Assembly (NCBI GenBank): GCA_003161195.1
Contig: PMOV01000129.1
Span: forward strand, 3,321 to 11,780
Length of the DNA stretch: 8,460 bases
Direction of reading: 5' to 3'
Source of the DNA: Acidobacteriota bacterium
GTDB lineage: Bacteria; Acidobacteriota; Terriglobia; Acidiferrales; UBA7541
Positions 1-6,211 of the stretch are shown in pieces (within the stretch, counting starts at the first letter, position 1; every line of letters begins with the position of its first letter). The notes under the pieces were generated by a model. It was not told the origin of the DNA. It saw only the letters and a list, made by a program, of their open reading frames with translations, and did no database searches. A program made the translations under genes and the position numbers.

Positions 1-425
1 AGCGACAGCGTCACATAGAAGTACGACACCGCCAGCAGGTAGACCAGGATGCCCGCCGCGAAGAGCATCGGCTGCACTGAAATATATTGCGCGCTCAGGC
101 CACGAAAAATGGCCAACTGCGTCGCGCCTAGCGCCAGCAATATCCCCAGCTTCACCCACAATAAACTCACCAGCGCCGCCGCGGTCACGTGCGTCAGCGC
201 CAGCCGCGCGGTCGTCGTGCGCCCGAGTGGCGCACTTTTGCAGGAATAGCGCGCCGAGAGGCACATGAAGCCGTACACCACCCCGAGTGGCAGCGCCAGC
301 GCGATCGCTCCGGCCCACGGCAGGTGACCGCTCGCGTGCAACAGATACGCCAGAAACAGGCTCAGCGGAATCCACGCTAATGCGTAGGCGCTGATTTTTC
401 GGTAGCGCAATGCGAAAGAATCCAT
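1..425 (-). CDS. LytS/YehU-type sensor histidine kinase, N-terminal membrane part (cut by window edge)
   Basis: Only the first 141 codons are inside the window; the gene continues past base 1. The visible part is almost wholly hydrophobic, with about four membrane helices (near residues 12-30, 38-56, 77-100 and 118-140) and short basic linkers. No catalytic domain is visible. The order of hydrophobic segments, with a conserved-looking 'LFAAGILVYLLAVSYFYV' final helix, resembles sensor kinases of the His_kinase (PF06580, LytS/YehU) class, in which such a membrane region precedes the HisKA-like and ATPase domains. The start ATG is 8 nt after the stop of the LiaF-like gene, so the two are almost surely cotranscribed, and kinases of this class often sit next to LiaF-like proteins. 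Its Shine-Dalgarno is weak (AGAGCG-like), suggesting translation coupled to the gene before. A kinase is an inference; another polytopic membrane protein remains possible. Confidence 0.7.
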   Translation of the reverse strand, partial: MDSFALRYRKISAYALAWIPLSLFLAYLLHASGHLPWAGAIALALPLGVVYGFMCLSARYSCKSAPLGRTTTARLALTHVTAAALVSLLWVKLGILLALGATQLAIFRGLSAQYISVQPMLFAAGILVYLLAVSYFYVTLS

Positions 426-433
426 AGGGCGCT

Positions 434-1135
434 CTAGTTCTTGATCTCCACGCCGCCGAAAAGCGCAATGCCGCGCAGCATCAACATCTTGCGCGGGGCA
501 GCGGTCAGCGCATTCTGCGCGTAATTTTGCGGCGGCCGGGTGCTATCCACATAACCGCCGAAGATGCCCTGGCCGTGAGTCACCACCTCCCAGGACTCCG
601 GCACGCGCAATTCGCAGCCGCCGAAGCTCGCGTTGACGATGAGTTCCGCTTGCTCGCCGGCGATGTTGGCGTCGCGCAGATCCAGTTCCACCCCGCCGAA
701 GATGGCGGTCACGCTGCCGCCCTTGAAGTCCTGGCTGGTGATGCGGCGTTCGATGCCGCCGAAGACCGCGAATTCGTTGAGGGTGTTGCGCGGATCTCCT
801 GGGTTTCCGCCGCCCATGCGGTGACCTTCCAGGGTGGTCCACATCACCGCCAAACCTGCGCCGATCAGTGCGAGCGGCCACAGTTGGCCCCAACGAAAAT
901 GCTCGATGCCCAGCGCATCCAGTTGAAAGACGGTGCCCACGATGATGAGCACCACGCCTTTCACCCGGCCTTGCGGCGTTGCTATCGATACGAGACCGCC
1001 TACGATGAGCAGCAGCGGCCAGAAGTGGAACAGGTGGCCGATCGAGATGATGCCCATGTTGTCCAGCAGGAACGCCGCGCCGATCAACACGATGATCGCG
1101 CCGCTGATCACGCCGCCTTGCATGTCGCGTCTCAT
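434..1135 (-). CDS. LiaF-like membrane protein with four TM helices and FGG repeats (DUF5668/LiaF C-terminal type)
   Basis: A 233-aa protein. Four membrane helices lie near residues 8-26, 35-52, 58-76 and 85-101; this is the LiaF transmembrane (DUF5668-like) region. The C-terminal half carries five FGG turns, at residues 125-127, 146-148, 171-173, 192-194 and 226-228, each followed by a short beta strand such as VELDL or CELRV, which is the repeat of the LiaF/VraT-type C-terminal beta-helix domain. In Firmicutes LiaF restrains a cell-wall-stress kinase; a similar role towards the kinase next door is inferred. The start was chosen because GGGGAG precedes the ATG by a good distance and the ATG overlaps the previous gene's TGA as ATGA (1132-1135), a sign of translational coupling. 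A longer in-frame opening upstream is only antisense or intergenic read-through. Confidence 0.88.
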   Translation of the reverse strand: MRRDMQGGVISGAIIVLIGAAFLLDNMGIISIGHLFHFWPLLLIVGGLVSIATPQGRVKGVVLIIVGTVFQLDALGIEHFRWGQLWPLALIGAGLAVMWTTLEGHRMGGGNPGDPRNTLNEFAVFGGIERRITSQDFKGGSVTAIFGGVELDLRDANIAGEQAELIVNASFGGCELRVPESWEVVTHGQGIFGGYVDSTRPPQNYAQNALTAAPRKMLMLRGIALFGGVEIKN

Positions 1136-1527
1136 GATCGTTCTCCCCGCAGGCCGGAGCGGTTCTCTCGCGCGTCGCCGGATGGCCCCGATTGCATCGA
1201 CGGTATCGCCAGGGCTTGCGCAAAATTCCGCCGCAACAGGATGGCGCCCAGAAAGATAGCCGCTACGGGCCAGCATGATAGCAAGAACTGCAGCGCCACG
1301 GAGGCCGCGCCGGCAGGATCGAGCGTTAGGCTTTGCAGCAAACGCGCCGCGGCCAGGCCGGTTGCCGGAAGCATGCCCAACGCCTCCGCACCGTACAGGT
1401 TCCAAAGGCCGAAGACGTGTTCCGTGGCGGTCGCCAGGCGCGCGCAGGAGAGGAGTGCGCCGAAAAGGAGCAGTGCAGCTCCCAGGGTGTTGTTCAGGGC
1501 GTTCGTTTTGAGTTGTTGGGCCGTCAT
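1132..1527 (-). CDS. small membrane protein of unknown function, first gene of the LiaF-like/kinase operon
   Basis: A 131-aa protein that I do not recognise as a named family. Two clear hydrophobic helices lie near residues 14-33 and 78-99, with a weaker apolar stretch at 48-66. The tail after residue 100 is polar and rich in Ser, Gly and Arg. The start at 1527 is set by a strong GAGGAGG Shine-Dalgarno four bases upstream; an in-frame ATG 17 codons earlier has no such site. Its TGA overlaps the ATG of the LiaF-like gene, so it is translationally coupled to it. Position as first gene of the operon suggests a membrane partner or accessory of the sensor, which is inference only. Confidence 0.78.
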   Translation of the reverse strand: MTAQQLKTNALNNTLGAALLLFGALLSCARLATATEHVFGLWNLYGAEALGMLPATGLAAARLLQSLTLDPAGAASVALQFLLSCWPVAAIFLGAILLRRNFAQALAIPSMQSGPSGDARENRSGLRGERS

Positions 1528-1749
1528 GGCGCCTCCTCGTTTTACCGGGTCGTTTGTCGGGTAGGGACCCGCGGGCACTTGCCGGGCTGCCTTGGTTCGC
1601 AGCCCCCCTTCCGCTTACAGGTCCAGTTTCGGGCAGGACGGGTGCAGGCTCACGTGCGATTCGGCGGGTACCCATGTTTTACCGGTGAATGGCGGTTCCA
1701 GGGAGGCGGGCGGTTCTGGCCCGGCCGCCTGCACGCAGGTGTTTTTGCG

Positions 1750-1764
1750 CTATTGGCCCAATAG
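1750..1764. promoter_or_regulatory. perfect 15-bp palindrome, candidate operator
   Basis: CTATTGG-C-CCAATAG is an exact inverted repeat of two 7-base arms around one central base. It lies between divergent genes and overlaps the -10 hexamer of the best leftward promoter candidate, the usual arrangement for a repressor operator. The half-site core ATTGGC recurs singly at 1787-1792 and 1833-1838. No regulator is encoded nearby within the window, so the binding protein is unknown. Confidence 0.4.
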
Positions 1765-1786
1765 GCTGGCCGGGCATGGCTGACAA
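1758..1786 (-). promoter_or_regulatory. candidate promoter for the membrane-sensor operon
   Basis: On the minus strand TTGTCA (1786-1781, five of six matches to the sigma-70 -35 box) is followed after exactly 17 bases by TATTGG (1763-1758, three of six matches to -10). The -10 is poor, so this may need an activator or be a chance match. It overlaps the palindrome at 1750-1764. Confidence 0.28.
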
Positions 1787-1907
1787 ATTGGCAGACGAAC
1801 TGCGCCGCCTGTTGAGCGCACTCCTTGCAAAAATTGGCGTTTCACAATAGCGTATGGGCAATCGTACGAGCATGCAGGCAGCTTCCCGGCGCGCCTATCG
1901 CATATTC

Positions 1908-1913
1908 GGAGGG
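1908..1913 (+). promoter_or_regulatory. Shine-Dalgarno that sets the NTF2-like gene start
   Basis: GGAGGG lies six bases before the ATG at 1920. The in-frame ATGs at 1854 and 1872 have no comparable site, so this decides the start. Confidence 0.65.
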
Positions 1914-1919
1914 CTCGGA

Positions 1920-2444
1920 ATGACGTCCAATTCAGAAGGCGCTGTGGCGCGAAGTGTCGGCCGCGGTCACTGGCTGCTCTACGTGGCGTTCGCTGTGATC
2001 GGCGGTCTTCTCACGTTCGTGGGCGCGCGCGCCGAACAGAAGGCCATCGACGATTCCGTGTTCCGCAAACTCACCGACGAGTATTGCTCCGCCTGGAGCA
2101 GCGGCAATGCCGACGCTCCGGCCAAGTTTTACGCCAAAGCCAACGGCCTGGTTTTTTACGACGTAGCGCCGTTCTCCTATCACAGTTGGGCGGAGTATCA
2201 CGACGGCGTGCGAAAGGAATTTCTGGACGCCGCCAATAGCATTAAGCTCACCGCCGGAAAAGATCTGCGCGTCTCGCGGCGTGGCATGATCGCCTGGACC
2301 ACCGTTCCGATGCACCTCGTAGAGATACAGAAGAGCGGCAAAACCGAAGAAATGGACCTGCGCTACACCGGCATTTGGGAAAAGCACGGTGCCAACTGGC
2401 AACTGGTACACGAACACATTTCCGCGCCGCTGCCCGCCAACTGA
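1920..2444 (+). CDS. exported or membrane-anchored NTF2-like (SnoaL/DUF4440-type) protein
   Basis: A 174-aa protein. A hydrophobic segment at residues 19-35 ends in GARA-EQ near residue 39, so it is either a cleaved signal peptide or a single N-terminal anchor; the rest would be periplasmic. From about residue 42 the sequence follows the cone-shaped NTF2-like fold: helices with FRKLTDEYCSAWSSGNADAPAKFYA, then a strand with 'LVFYDVAP', then 'SWAEYHDGVRKEF', and the closing strands 'LRYTGIWEKHGANWQLVHEHIS', typical of ketosteroid-isomerase-like and DUF4440 proteins (the first and last motifs are only roughly conserved across the family). The family covers both enzymes and small-ligand binders, and I see no residues that fix a reaction. 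The start follows the GGAGGG site. It diverges from the sensor operon and no shared function is evident. Confidence 0.8.
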   Translation: MTSNSEGAVARSVGRGHWLLYVAFAVIGGLLTFVGARAEQKAIDDSVFRKLTDEYCSAWSSGNADAPAKFYAKANGLVFYDVAPFSYHSWAEYHDGVRKEFLDAANSIKLTAGKDLRVSRRGMIAWTTVPMHLVEIQKSGKTEEMDLRYTGIWEKHGANWQLVHEHISAPLPAN

Positions 2445-2478
2445 GCGCCAATATCCGTTGTAAACTTGCTGAAGCGCT

Positions 2479-2712
2479 ATGTGGAATTCGCTTCGCTACT
2501 ACTGGATCTCGGCTCGCGGCTACCGGCTGCGGCCTTGGAAAAGCCCATATCTGCTGTGGCGCTTCGAGACGTACCTCGGTAAACAACCCGGCAAGATGAC
2601 AGCTGCGAAATTCTTCAGCCTGGCTTGGCGCCACCGCGTCGGACTACGCCGTTTCGCCAATTGGGCCGCCGAACGGCGCCGCGCACAAACGCGCGGCAAG
2701 GGCATCGCCTAG
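2479..2712 (+). CDS. small basic hypothetical protein, 77 aa
   Basis: A short cytosolic protein rich in Arg, Trp and Tyr, with no membrane segment. The N-terminal part carries a run of aromatic and basic residues ('LRYYWISARGYRLRPW', residues 5-20) followed by SPYLLWRFET (22-31), and the C-terminal part is a basic helix ('RHRVGLRRFANWAAERRRA', from residue 51). I have the impression that this motif occurs in small acidobacterial proteins but cannot name a family. The Shine-Dalgarno is weak. The gene begins 34 bases after the NTF2-like stop and may be cotranscribed with it. Its TAG overlaps the TAG of the convergent gene in the palindrome CCTAGG. Nucleic-acid binding would suit the charge but is speculation. 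Confidence 0.6.
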   Translation: MWNSLRYYWISARGYRLRPWKSPYLLWRFETYLGKQPGKMTAAKFFSLAWRHRVGLRRFANWAAERRRAQTRGKGIA

Positions 2713-3074
2713 GACATAAGCCGGTGGCGCGCCGAACGAATGCGCGCCACCACGTCACCGGTTTCGAGTTCCGCGCCGTCGAGCAAATCGTCGAAGTCCA
2801 CGTCGGGGAAGCCGCGCGCGGTCAGCCGGGAGCGAAGATGTTCGCGCAGTGCTTTGGCCGAACCGTGCGCAGCGCGCGTGGTTACGCGGCATATCTCTTC
2901 AAACGCCACGCGATTCAAGACTTCCGTAAACGCTGCGGCCAGCGTGTTCGCGCAAAGTTCCGTGCGCAACGTCTCCGGAAGATTCCCGGCGCACAAGAGC
3001 CGCAGGAATTGCCACTCGCAATCGTGCTGCTGCCGTGGGGCTTCCGGATTGTGCAACGCAACCTCTTGTCGCAT
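2709..3074 (-). CDS. hypothetical protein, 121 aa, possibly with an incorrect or lost start
   Basis: I cannot assign a family. The sequence is soluble and looks helical, with 'EWQFLRLLCAGNLPETLR' near residues 20-37, FTEVLNRVAFEEI near 49-61 and 'RGFPDVDFDDLL' near 87-98. It faintly recalls the helical DnaG C-terminal type of fold, but that is weak. Third codon positions are GC-rich, which favours this frame over the overlapping plus-strand frames. The ATG at 3074 lacks a well-spaced Shine-Dalgarno; a GAGGAA lies too far upstream. The frame stays open 5' of this ATG back to 3227 with protein-like content but without ATG, GTG or TTG. It is convergent with the 77-aa gene and lies downstream of the hydrolase on the same strand, so it may be cotranscribed with it. 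Confidence 0.5.
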   Translation of the reverse strand: MRQEVALHNPEAPRQQHDCEWQFLRLLCAGNLPETLRTELCANTLAAAFTEVLNRVAFEEICRVTTRAAHGSAKALREHLRSRLTARGFPDVDFDDLLDGAELETGDVVARIRSARHRLMS

Positions 3075-3133
3075 GGAGCCAGCTAATTCCTCATCGCGCC
3101 GCCGGATTCTCTCAACGAGGCGCGTGATTTCTT

Positions 3134-3187
3134 CACCGCGCTGCGCTTTCCGATCGCGCTGCGGTTTCCTACCGCGTCGCGGTTTCC
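3134..3187. repeat. three-copy 18-bp imperfect tandem repeat spanning the hydrolase stop codon
   Basis: The copies are 3170-3187, 3152-3169 and 3134-3151. On the minus strand they read GGAAACCGCGACGCGGTA, GGAAACCGCAGCGCGATC and GGAAAGCGCAGCGCGGTG, with about 12-15 of 18 bases matching between any two. The hydrolase TAG (3169-3171) straddles the first and second copies, so in the hydrolase frame the units read ETATR-stop, ETAARS, ESAAR-stop. The bases just 3' on the minus strand are a more degenerate possible fourth copy. Confidence 0.75.
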
Positions 3188-3963
3188 TGTGCCGGACCGC
3201 CCAGAGACTCGTGGAGCGATTCGCGGATTAAACCTTCGATGCGCTGCCAGAGGACCGGGTCGCACTCGATGGCGATGTGCGTCTTGATGAAGACGCGTTC
3301 GAACCACGGATAGGGGCGGCACTCCGGCGGGGCTTGTTTGTAGCTGACCTTGAAGTTGCCAAGGATTTGCGTGCGCGAAGCGTCCGCCGCGCGGATTTCC
3401 GTGCGACCGTGCAGCATGCCGCTGGGCTGGTAGAAATTCACGGCGCGGGCGACGTTGCTGGGAATCACCGAGTCATCCTTGCCATTCTTCTCGACGCTGT
3501 CCACCTGCACCGTCAGAGCCACCGGAATACCGTCATGGTGTAACTCTCCGGCCAGCGCCACCACCGCCGAGGCGCCCCAACTGTGGCCGTATAGAATAAT
3601 GCGCGTGCCGGTTTTCTGCTCCATCGAAAGAGCAAGCCCCGGCCGTTCTCCCAGCAGGTAGAGGATTTTTTGGTGTGCGTCTTCCAGGCGGCGATTTTCG
3701 TAAATCTCGATATACGCGCCGTGTGGATAGGTGACGCGCAGGCGGTCGGCGATAATCAATTCGCTGCGCGTGGCGTCGTGCGAGCCCACGTTTCCGCCCA
3801 TGAAGCCGATGACGATAGCGCGCGGATGCGTGGCCTCTGCGGCGTCCTCCGGCGCGGGCCGCGCCGCCCTTGCAGACATCGGCCCCAAGAAAAGTAAAGA
3901 CATGACGGCAAGAGACGGGCAGCGCAGGAACCGCAAGGCGGCAGGCAGGGAGCGAGATTTCAC
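3169..3963 (-). CDS. exported alpha/beta hydrolase, catalytic triad visible, substrate unknown
   Basis: A 264-aa protein. Residues 1-33 form a signal peptide: basic start (VKSRS), an apolar core and an SARA-AR cleavage site, so the enzyme acts outside the cytoplasm. The mature part begins with strand 'AIVIGFMGGNVGS', then the nucleophile elbow GHSWGA with Ser128, an Asp in VQVDS (Asp155) and a His in THIAIECDP (His229), in the Ser-Asp-His order of the alpha/beta hydrolase fold. Esterase, lipase or thioesterase activity is possible; no substrate can be named. The GTG at 3963 is preferred: a TGGAG sits seven bases upstream and the signal peptide starts exactly there, while the ATG at 4032 would add 23 unlikely residues. 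Mature Cys residues (in PECRP and IECDP) could form a disulphide. The C-terminal six residues derive from a tandem repeat unit. Confidence 0.8.
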   Translation of the reverse strand: MKSRSLPAALRFLRCPSLAVMSLLFLGPMSARAARPAPEDAAEATHPRAIVIGFMGGNVGSHDATRSELIIADRLRVTYPHGAYIEIYENRRLEDAHQKILYLLGERPGLALSMEQKTGTRIILYGHSWGASAVVALAGELHHDGIPVALTVQVDSVEKNGKDDSVIPSNVARAVNFYQPSGMLHGRTEIRAADASRTQILGNFKVSYKQAPPECRPYPWFERVFIKTHIAIECDPVLWQRIEGLIRESLHESLGGPAQETATR

Positions 3964-3970
3964 GGGGCAA

Positions 3971-3975
3971 CTCCA
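3971..3975 (-). promoter_or_regulatory. Shine-Dalgarno that sets the hydrolase GTG start
   Basis: TGGAG on the minus strand lies seven bases before GTG 3963-3961. Together with the signal peptide that begins at this GTG it argues against the upstream ATG at 4032. Confidence 0.5.
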
Positions 3976-4050
3976 CGAACCGTCTGCGGGCGGTTGGCAG
4001 CGAAAAAAACCAGAGTCGGGTCGGGAACCCACCGCATCTGAAGTATCGAG

Positions 4051-4080
4051 AGCATACCAGATTTGAGTACTCTTGCTGAA
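4051..4080 (-). promoter_or_regulatory. candidate promoter for the alpha/beta hydrolase
   Basis: On the minus strand TTCAGC (4080-4075) and TATGCT (4056-4051) are separated by 18 bases. The -10 fits four of six consensus bases, the -35 only three. The 160-base divergent gap between the hydrolase and ndh must hold promoters for both; I see no convincing rightward pair. Confidence 0.25.
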
Positions 4081-4123
4081 GAGCGGTTACGTTGATTCTC
4101 GGCTTGGCGAAAGGAGCGTGGCG

Positions 4124-5482
4124 ATGGCGGAGCGGCACAAAGTGGTGATTCTGGGAGGCGGGTTTGGCGGCCTGGTCGCCGCACAACGGCTCAAGCGTGC
4201 CGACGCCGACATCACGCTGATCGACCGCCGCAACTTCCACCTGTTCCAGCCGCTGATGTATCAGGTGGCGACGGGTTCGCTGTCGCCGGGAGATATTGCC
4301 GCGCCGTTGCGCGGTGTTTTGAGCAAGCAGAAAAATACCCAAGTGCTGCTCGGCGAAGCGACGGATATCGACCCGGTGGCCAAGCGCATCACTCTGCGCG
4401 ATGGCGGGGTTTTTCCCTATGACTCGCTGATTGTGGCCACCGGTTCGCAATCCTCTTACTACGGCAACGATCAATGGCGCACCTGGGCCCCCAGCCTGAA
4501 ATCCATCGAGGAGGCCACGGACATCCGGCACAAAATTCTGTACGCATTCGAGGAGGCGGAACGCGCGAAAACGCCGGAAGACGTCCACGCGTGGCTGACG
4601 TTCGTGATCGTGGGGGCCGGGGCGACGGGTATGGAACTGGCGGGCGCGCTGGCGGAAATTGCCAATGAAACGCTGCGCGACGATTTTCGCCACATCAACC
4701 CGCGGGATGCGCGTATCCTGCTGATCGAGGGCGGGTCGCGGGTGTTGCCGGCGTATCCCGAGCGGCTGTCCGCCAAGGGCGAAAAGCTGGTGACCAAGCT
4801 CGGCGTGGAAGTGCTGAAAAACGTTATGGTCACGGACGTAAACGGCGATGGGGTAACCTTTAAGCACGGCGACGGCAAGACCGAGCAGATGGCCGCCAAG
4901 ACAGTGCTGTGGGCCGGCGGCATCATCACCACAGCGTTCGGTAAGCGCCTCGCGGAACGTACGCAAGCGGAAACCGACCGCACGGGCCGTATCACGGTGA
5001 ATCCCGATCTGACCGTGCCGCGTTTTCCGGACATTTGGATCGTGGGCGACCTGGCGCATGCCGTTGAGAACGGCAAGGCGTTGCCGGGGGTCGCGCAGGT
5101 AGCCATTCAGGGGGGGAATTACGCCGGGCGCTCGATTTTGGCGCGGCTGGCAGGGAAGCGAGGATTGAATAAGCCCTTCCATTACTTCAACAAGGGCGAC
5201 ATGGCGGTGATCGGGCGAGCCGCCGCAGTGGCCAATATTTTCGGCATCCAGGTATCCGGCTTGTTGGCCTGGCTGATCTGGCTTTTCATCCACCTGATTT
5301 ACATTGTGGAGTTTCAAAGCCGCGTGATGGTGTTCATTCAATGGGGCTTCGAGTACCTGACGTTCAGCCGCGGCGCCCGCCTGATCACCGGGACGGCTGC
5401 CTCGGATGTTTTGGGGCCGCCCAAAGCGATGCACGGTGCCAAGGACGCGCCCATTACCCGCTCCGCCGATTCCAGCCACTGA
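4124..5482 (+). CDS. ndh: type II NADH:quinone oxidoreductase (NDH-2)
   Basis: A 452-aa flavoprotein that oxidises NADH at the inner face of the membrane and reduces quinone without pumping protons. The FAD-binding Rossmann motif is GGGFGG at residues 11-16; the second one, for NADH, is 'VIVGAGATGMELAGALAE' at 161-178, with an acidic residue (Glu202 in LLIEGG) at the end of the second strand, favouring NADH over NADPH. GDLAH (309-313) binds FAD, and AQVAIQGG (324-331) matches the AQxAxQ quinone-site motif. A C-terminal hydrophobic and amphipathic stretch (about 377-409) anchors it to the membrane. The length suits the family. The ATG at 4124 follows AAGGAG by seven bases; an ATG 17 codons upstream lacks such a site. 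It is divergent from the hydrolase and 71 bases before the GAF gene. Respiratory use with the malic enzyme's NADH is plausible. Confidence 0.93.
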   Translation: MAERHKVVILGGGFGGLVAAQRLKRADADITLIDRRNFHLFQPLMYQVATGSLSPGDIAAPLRGVLSKQKNTQVLLGEATDIDPVAKRITLRDGGVFPYDSLIVATGSQSSYYGNDQWRTWAPSLKSIEEATDIRHKILYAFEEAERAKTPEDVHAWLTFVIVGAGATGMELAGALAEIANETLRDDFRHINPRDARILLIEGGSRVLPAYPERLSAKGEKLVTKLGVEVLKNVMVTDVNGDGVTFKHGDGKTEQMAAKTVLWAGGIITTAFGKRLAERTQAETDRTGRITVNPDLTVPRFPDIWIVGDLAHAVENGKALPGVAQVAIQGGNYAGRSILARLAGKRGLNKPFHYFNKGDMAVIGRAAAVANIFGIQVSGLLAWLIWLFIHLIYIVEFQSRVMVFIQWGFEYLTFSRGARLITGTAASDVLGPPKAMHGAKDAPITRSADSSH

Positions 5483-5553
5483 AGCTTTTTCGGCAAGGGG
5501 CGCCGTTAGCCAGAGCCGTGCAAGTTGGCGGGCGCTTGTGGTTGAATGGTGGA

Positions 5554-6054
5554 ATGACCAGCGATACGACAACCGCGGCGCGTATTCCCAAAACAGAGTT
5601 GCGTACAGCGCTCGACAAGGTGGCGGCAGGGGCGGGTTCGGCGCAGTTTTTGATGGCCGGCATAGTGAAGCTGCTGCACGAGCAACTGAGGAATTACAAC
5701 TGGGTTGGTTTCTACATGCTGGAGCATGGCGCGAACCCGCCGATGCTAGCGCTCGGACCCTTTCAAGGCGCGATGACGCCGCATACGCGGATTCCGCTCG
5801 ACCAGGGTATCTGTGGCGCGGCGGCGGCCAGCGGCGCGACAGTAGTGGTAGACGACGTGAATGCCGATCCGCGGTATCTCGCGTGTTCGCTGGAGACGAA
5901 GTCGGAGATTGTGGTGCCCGTGTTTGTGGACGGAAAAGTTGTCGGCGAATTGGATATCGACAGTCACGCTGCCGCAGCGTTTGGCGAGGAAGACCGCAAG
6001 CTGTGCGAGCATGCCGCGGCGCTGGTAGGTTCGTGGCTGGAACGGCATTCCTAG
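5554..6054 (+). CDS. GAF-domain protein, free methionine-(R)-sulfoxide reductase (fRMsr/MsrC) family
   Basis: A 166-aa single GAF domain. 'NYNWVGFYMLE' (47-57), LGPFQG (67-72), 'RIPLDQGICGAA' (79-90), 'VDDVNADPRYLACS' (99-112), SEIVVPVFVDGKVVGELDID (117-136) and the closing helix align in order with E. coli YebR, which reduces free methionine-R-sulfoxide. Of the three conserved Cys in YebR (84, 94, 118), the last two are present as Cys87 (GICG) and Cys111 (YLAC, the catalytic position); the first is missing, as the FQG-RIP loop has no Cys. The remaining pair could still support a disulphide cycle, so activity is likely but not shown; a sensory role is the alternative. The start ATG has only GGTGGA almost touching it, so initiation may be weak. 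It begins 71 bases after ndh and is perhaps cotranscribed. Confidence 0.85.
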   Translation: MTSDTTTAARIPKTELRTALDKVAAGAGSAQFLMAGIVKLLHEQLRNYNWVGFYMLEHGANPPMLALGPFQGAMTPHTRIPLDQGICGAAAASGATVVVDDVNADPRYLACSLETKSEIVVPVFVDGKVVGELDIDSHAAAAFGEEDRKLCEHAAALVGSWLERHS

Positions 6055-6211
6055 CGCCAGCGTCCGAGGCGTGGTAATACGAGCGTGGCTCCGAACACGC
6101 TTCCAAGTACCGACGAGTGGAATATGTGTATCCCTCCGTTGCGATAGCCCCATCTGAAGGAATGAAGCCAAGCGCACGGAATCGGCTCAGGCGCAGGGCA
6201 AGGAGTCGAAC

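Larger units (their letters stand above)
1528..1919. other. divergent intergenic region between kinase operon and NTF2-like gene
   Basis: This 392-base stretch separates two divergent genes and holds no convincing gene. It contains a perfect 15-bp palindrome at 1750-1764 and three ATTGGC copies (1752, 1787, 1833), and it should carry promoters for both directions. For the rightward gene the best pair is TTGCAA (1825-1830), 17 bases, TAGCGT (1848-1853), which is weak. An in-frame ATG at 1854 directly follows that -10-like hexamer and so would be nearly leaderless; the start at 1920 is preferred. If the leftward promoter listed separately is right, the leftward mRNA has an untranslated leader of more than 200 bases. 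Confidence 0.6.

Noticed and set aside
527..1564. A 345-codon plus-strand open frame opposite the LiaF-like gene.
   Set aside because: The opposite strand holds a recognisable LiaF-like protein and a membrane protein with good Shine-Dalgarno sites; the plus frame has no recognisable domain and biased composition.
1728..1746. A CCTGC-AC-GCAGG hairpin followed by a T run, like a terminator on the plus strand.
   Set aside because: The loop would be two bases, so only a four-pair stem is possible, and no plus-strand gene lies upstream to terminate.
1854..1919. Upstream in-frame ATGs (1854, 1872) as the start of the NTF2-like gene.
   Set aside because: They lack a Shine-Dalgarno, and the GGAGGG at 1908 fits the ATG at 1920 with its signal-like N-terminus.
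6082..6107. An AGCGTG...CACGCT hairpin after the GAF gene as a terminator.
   Set aside because: Six pairs only, with no T tract after it.
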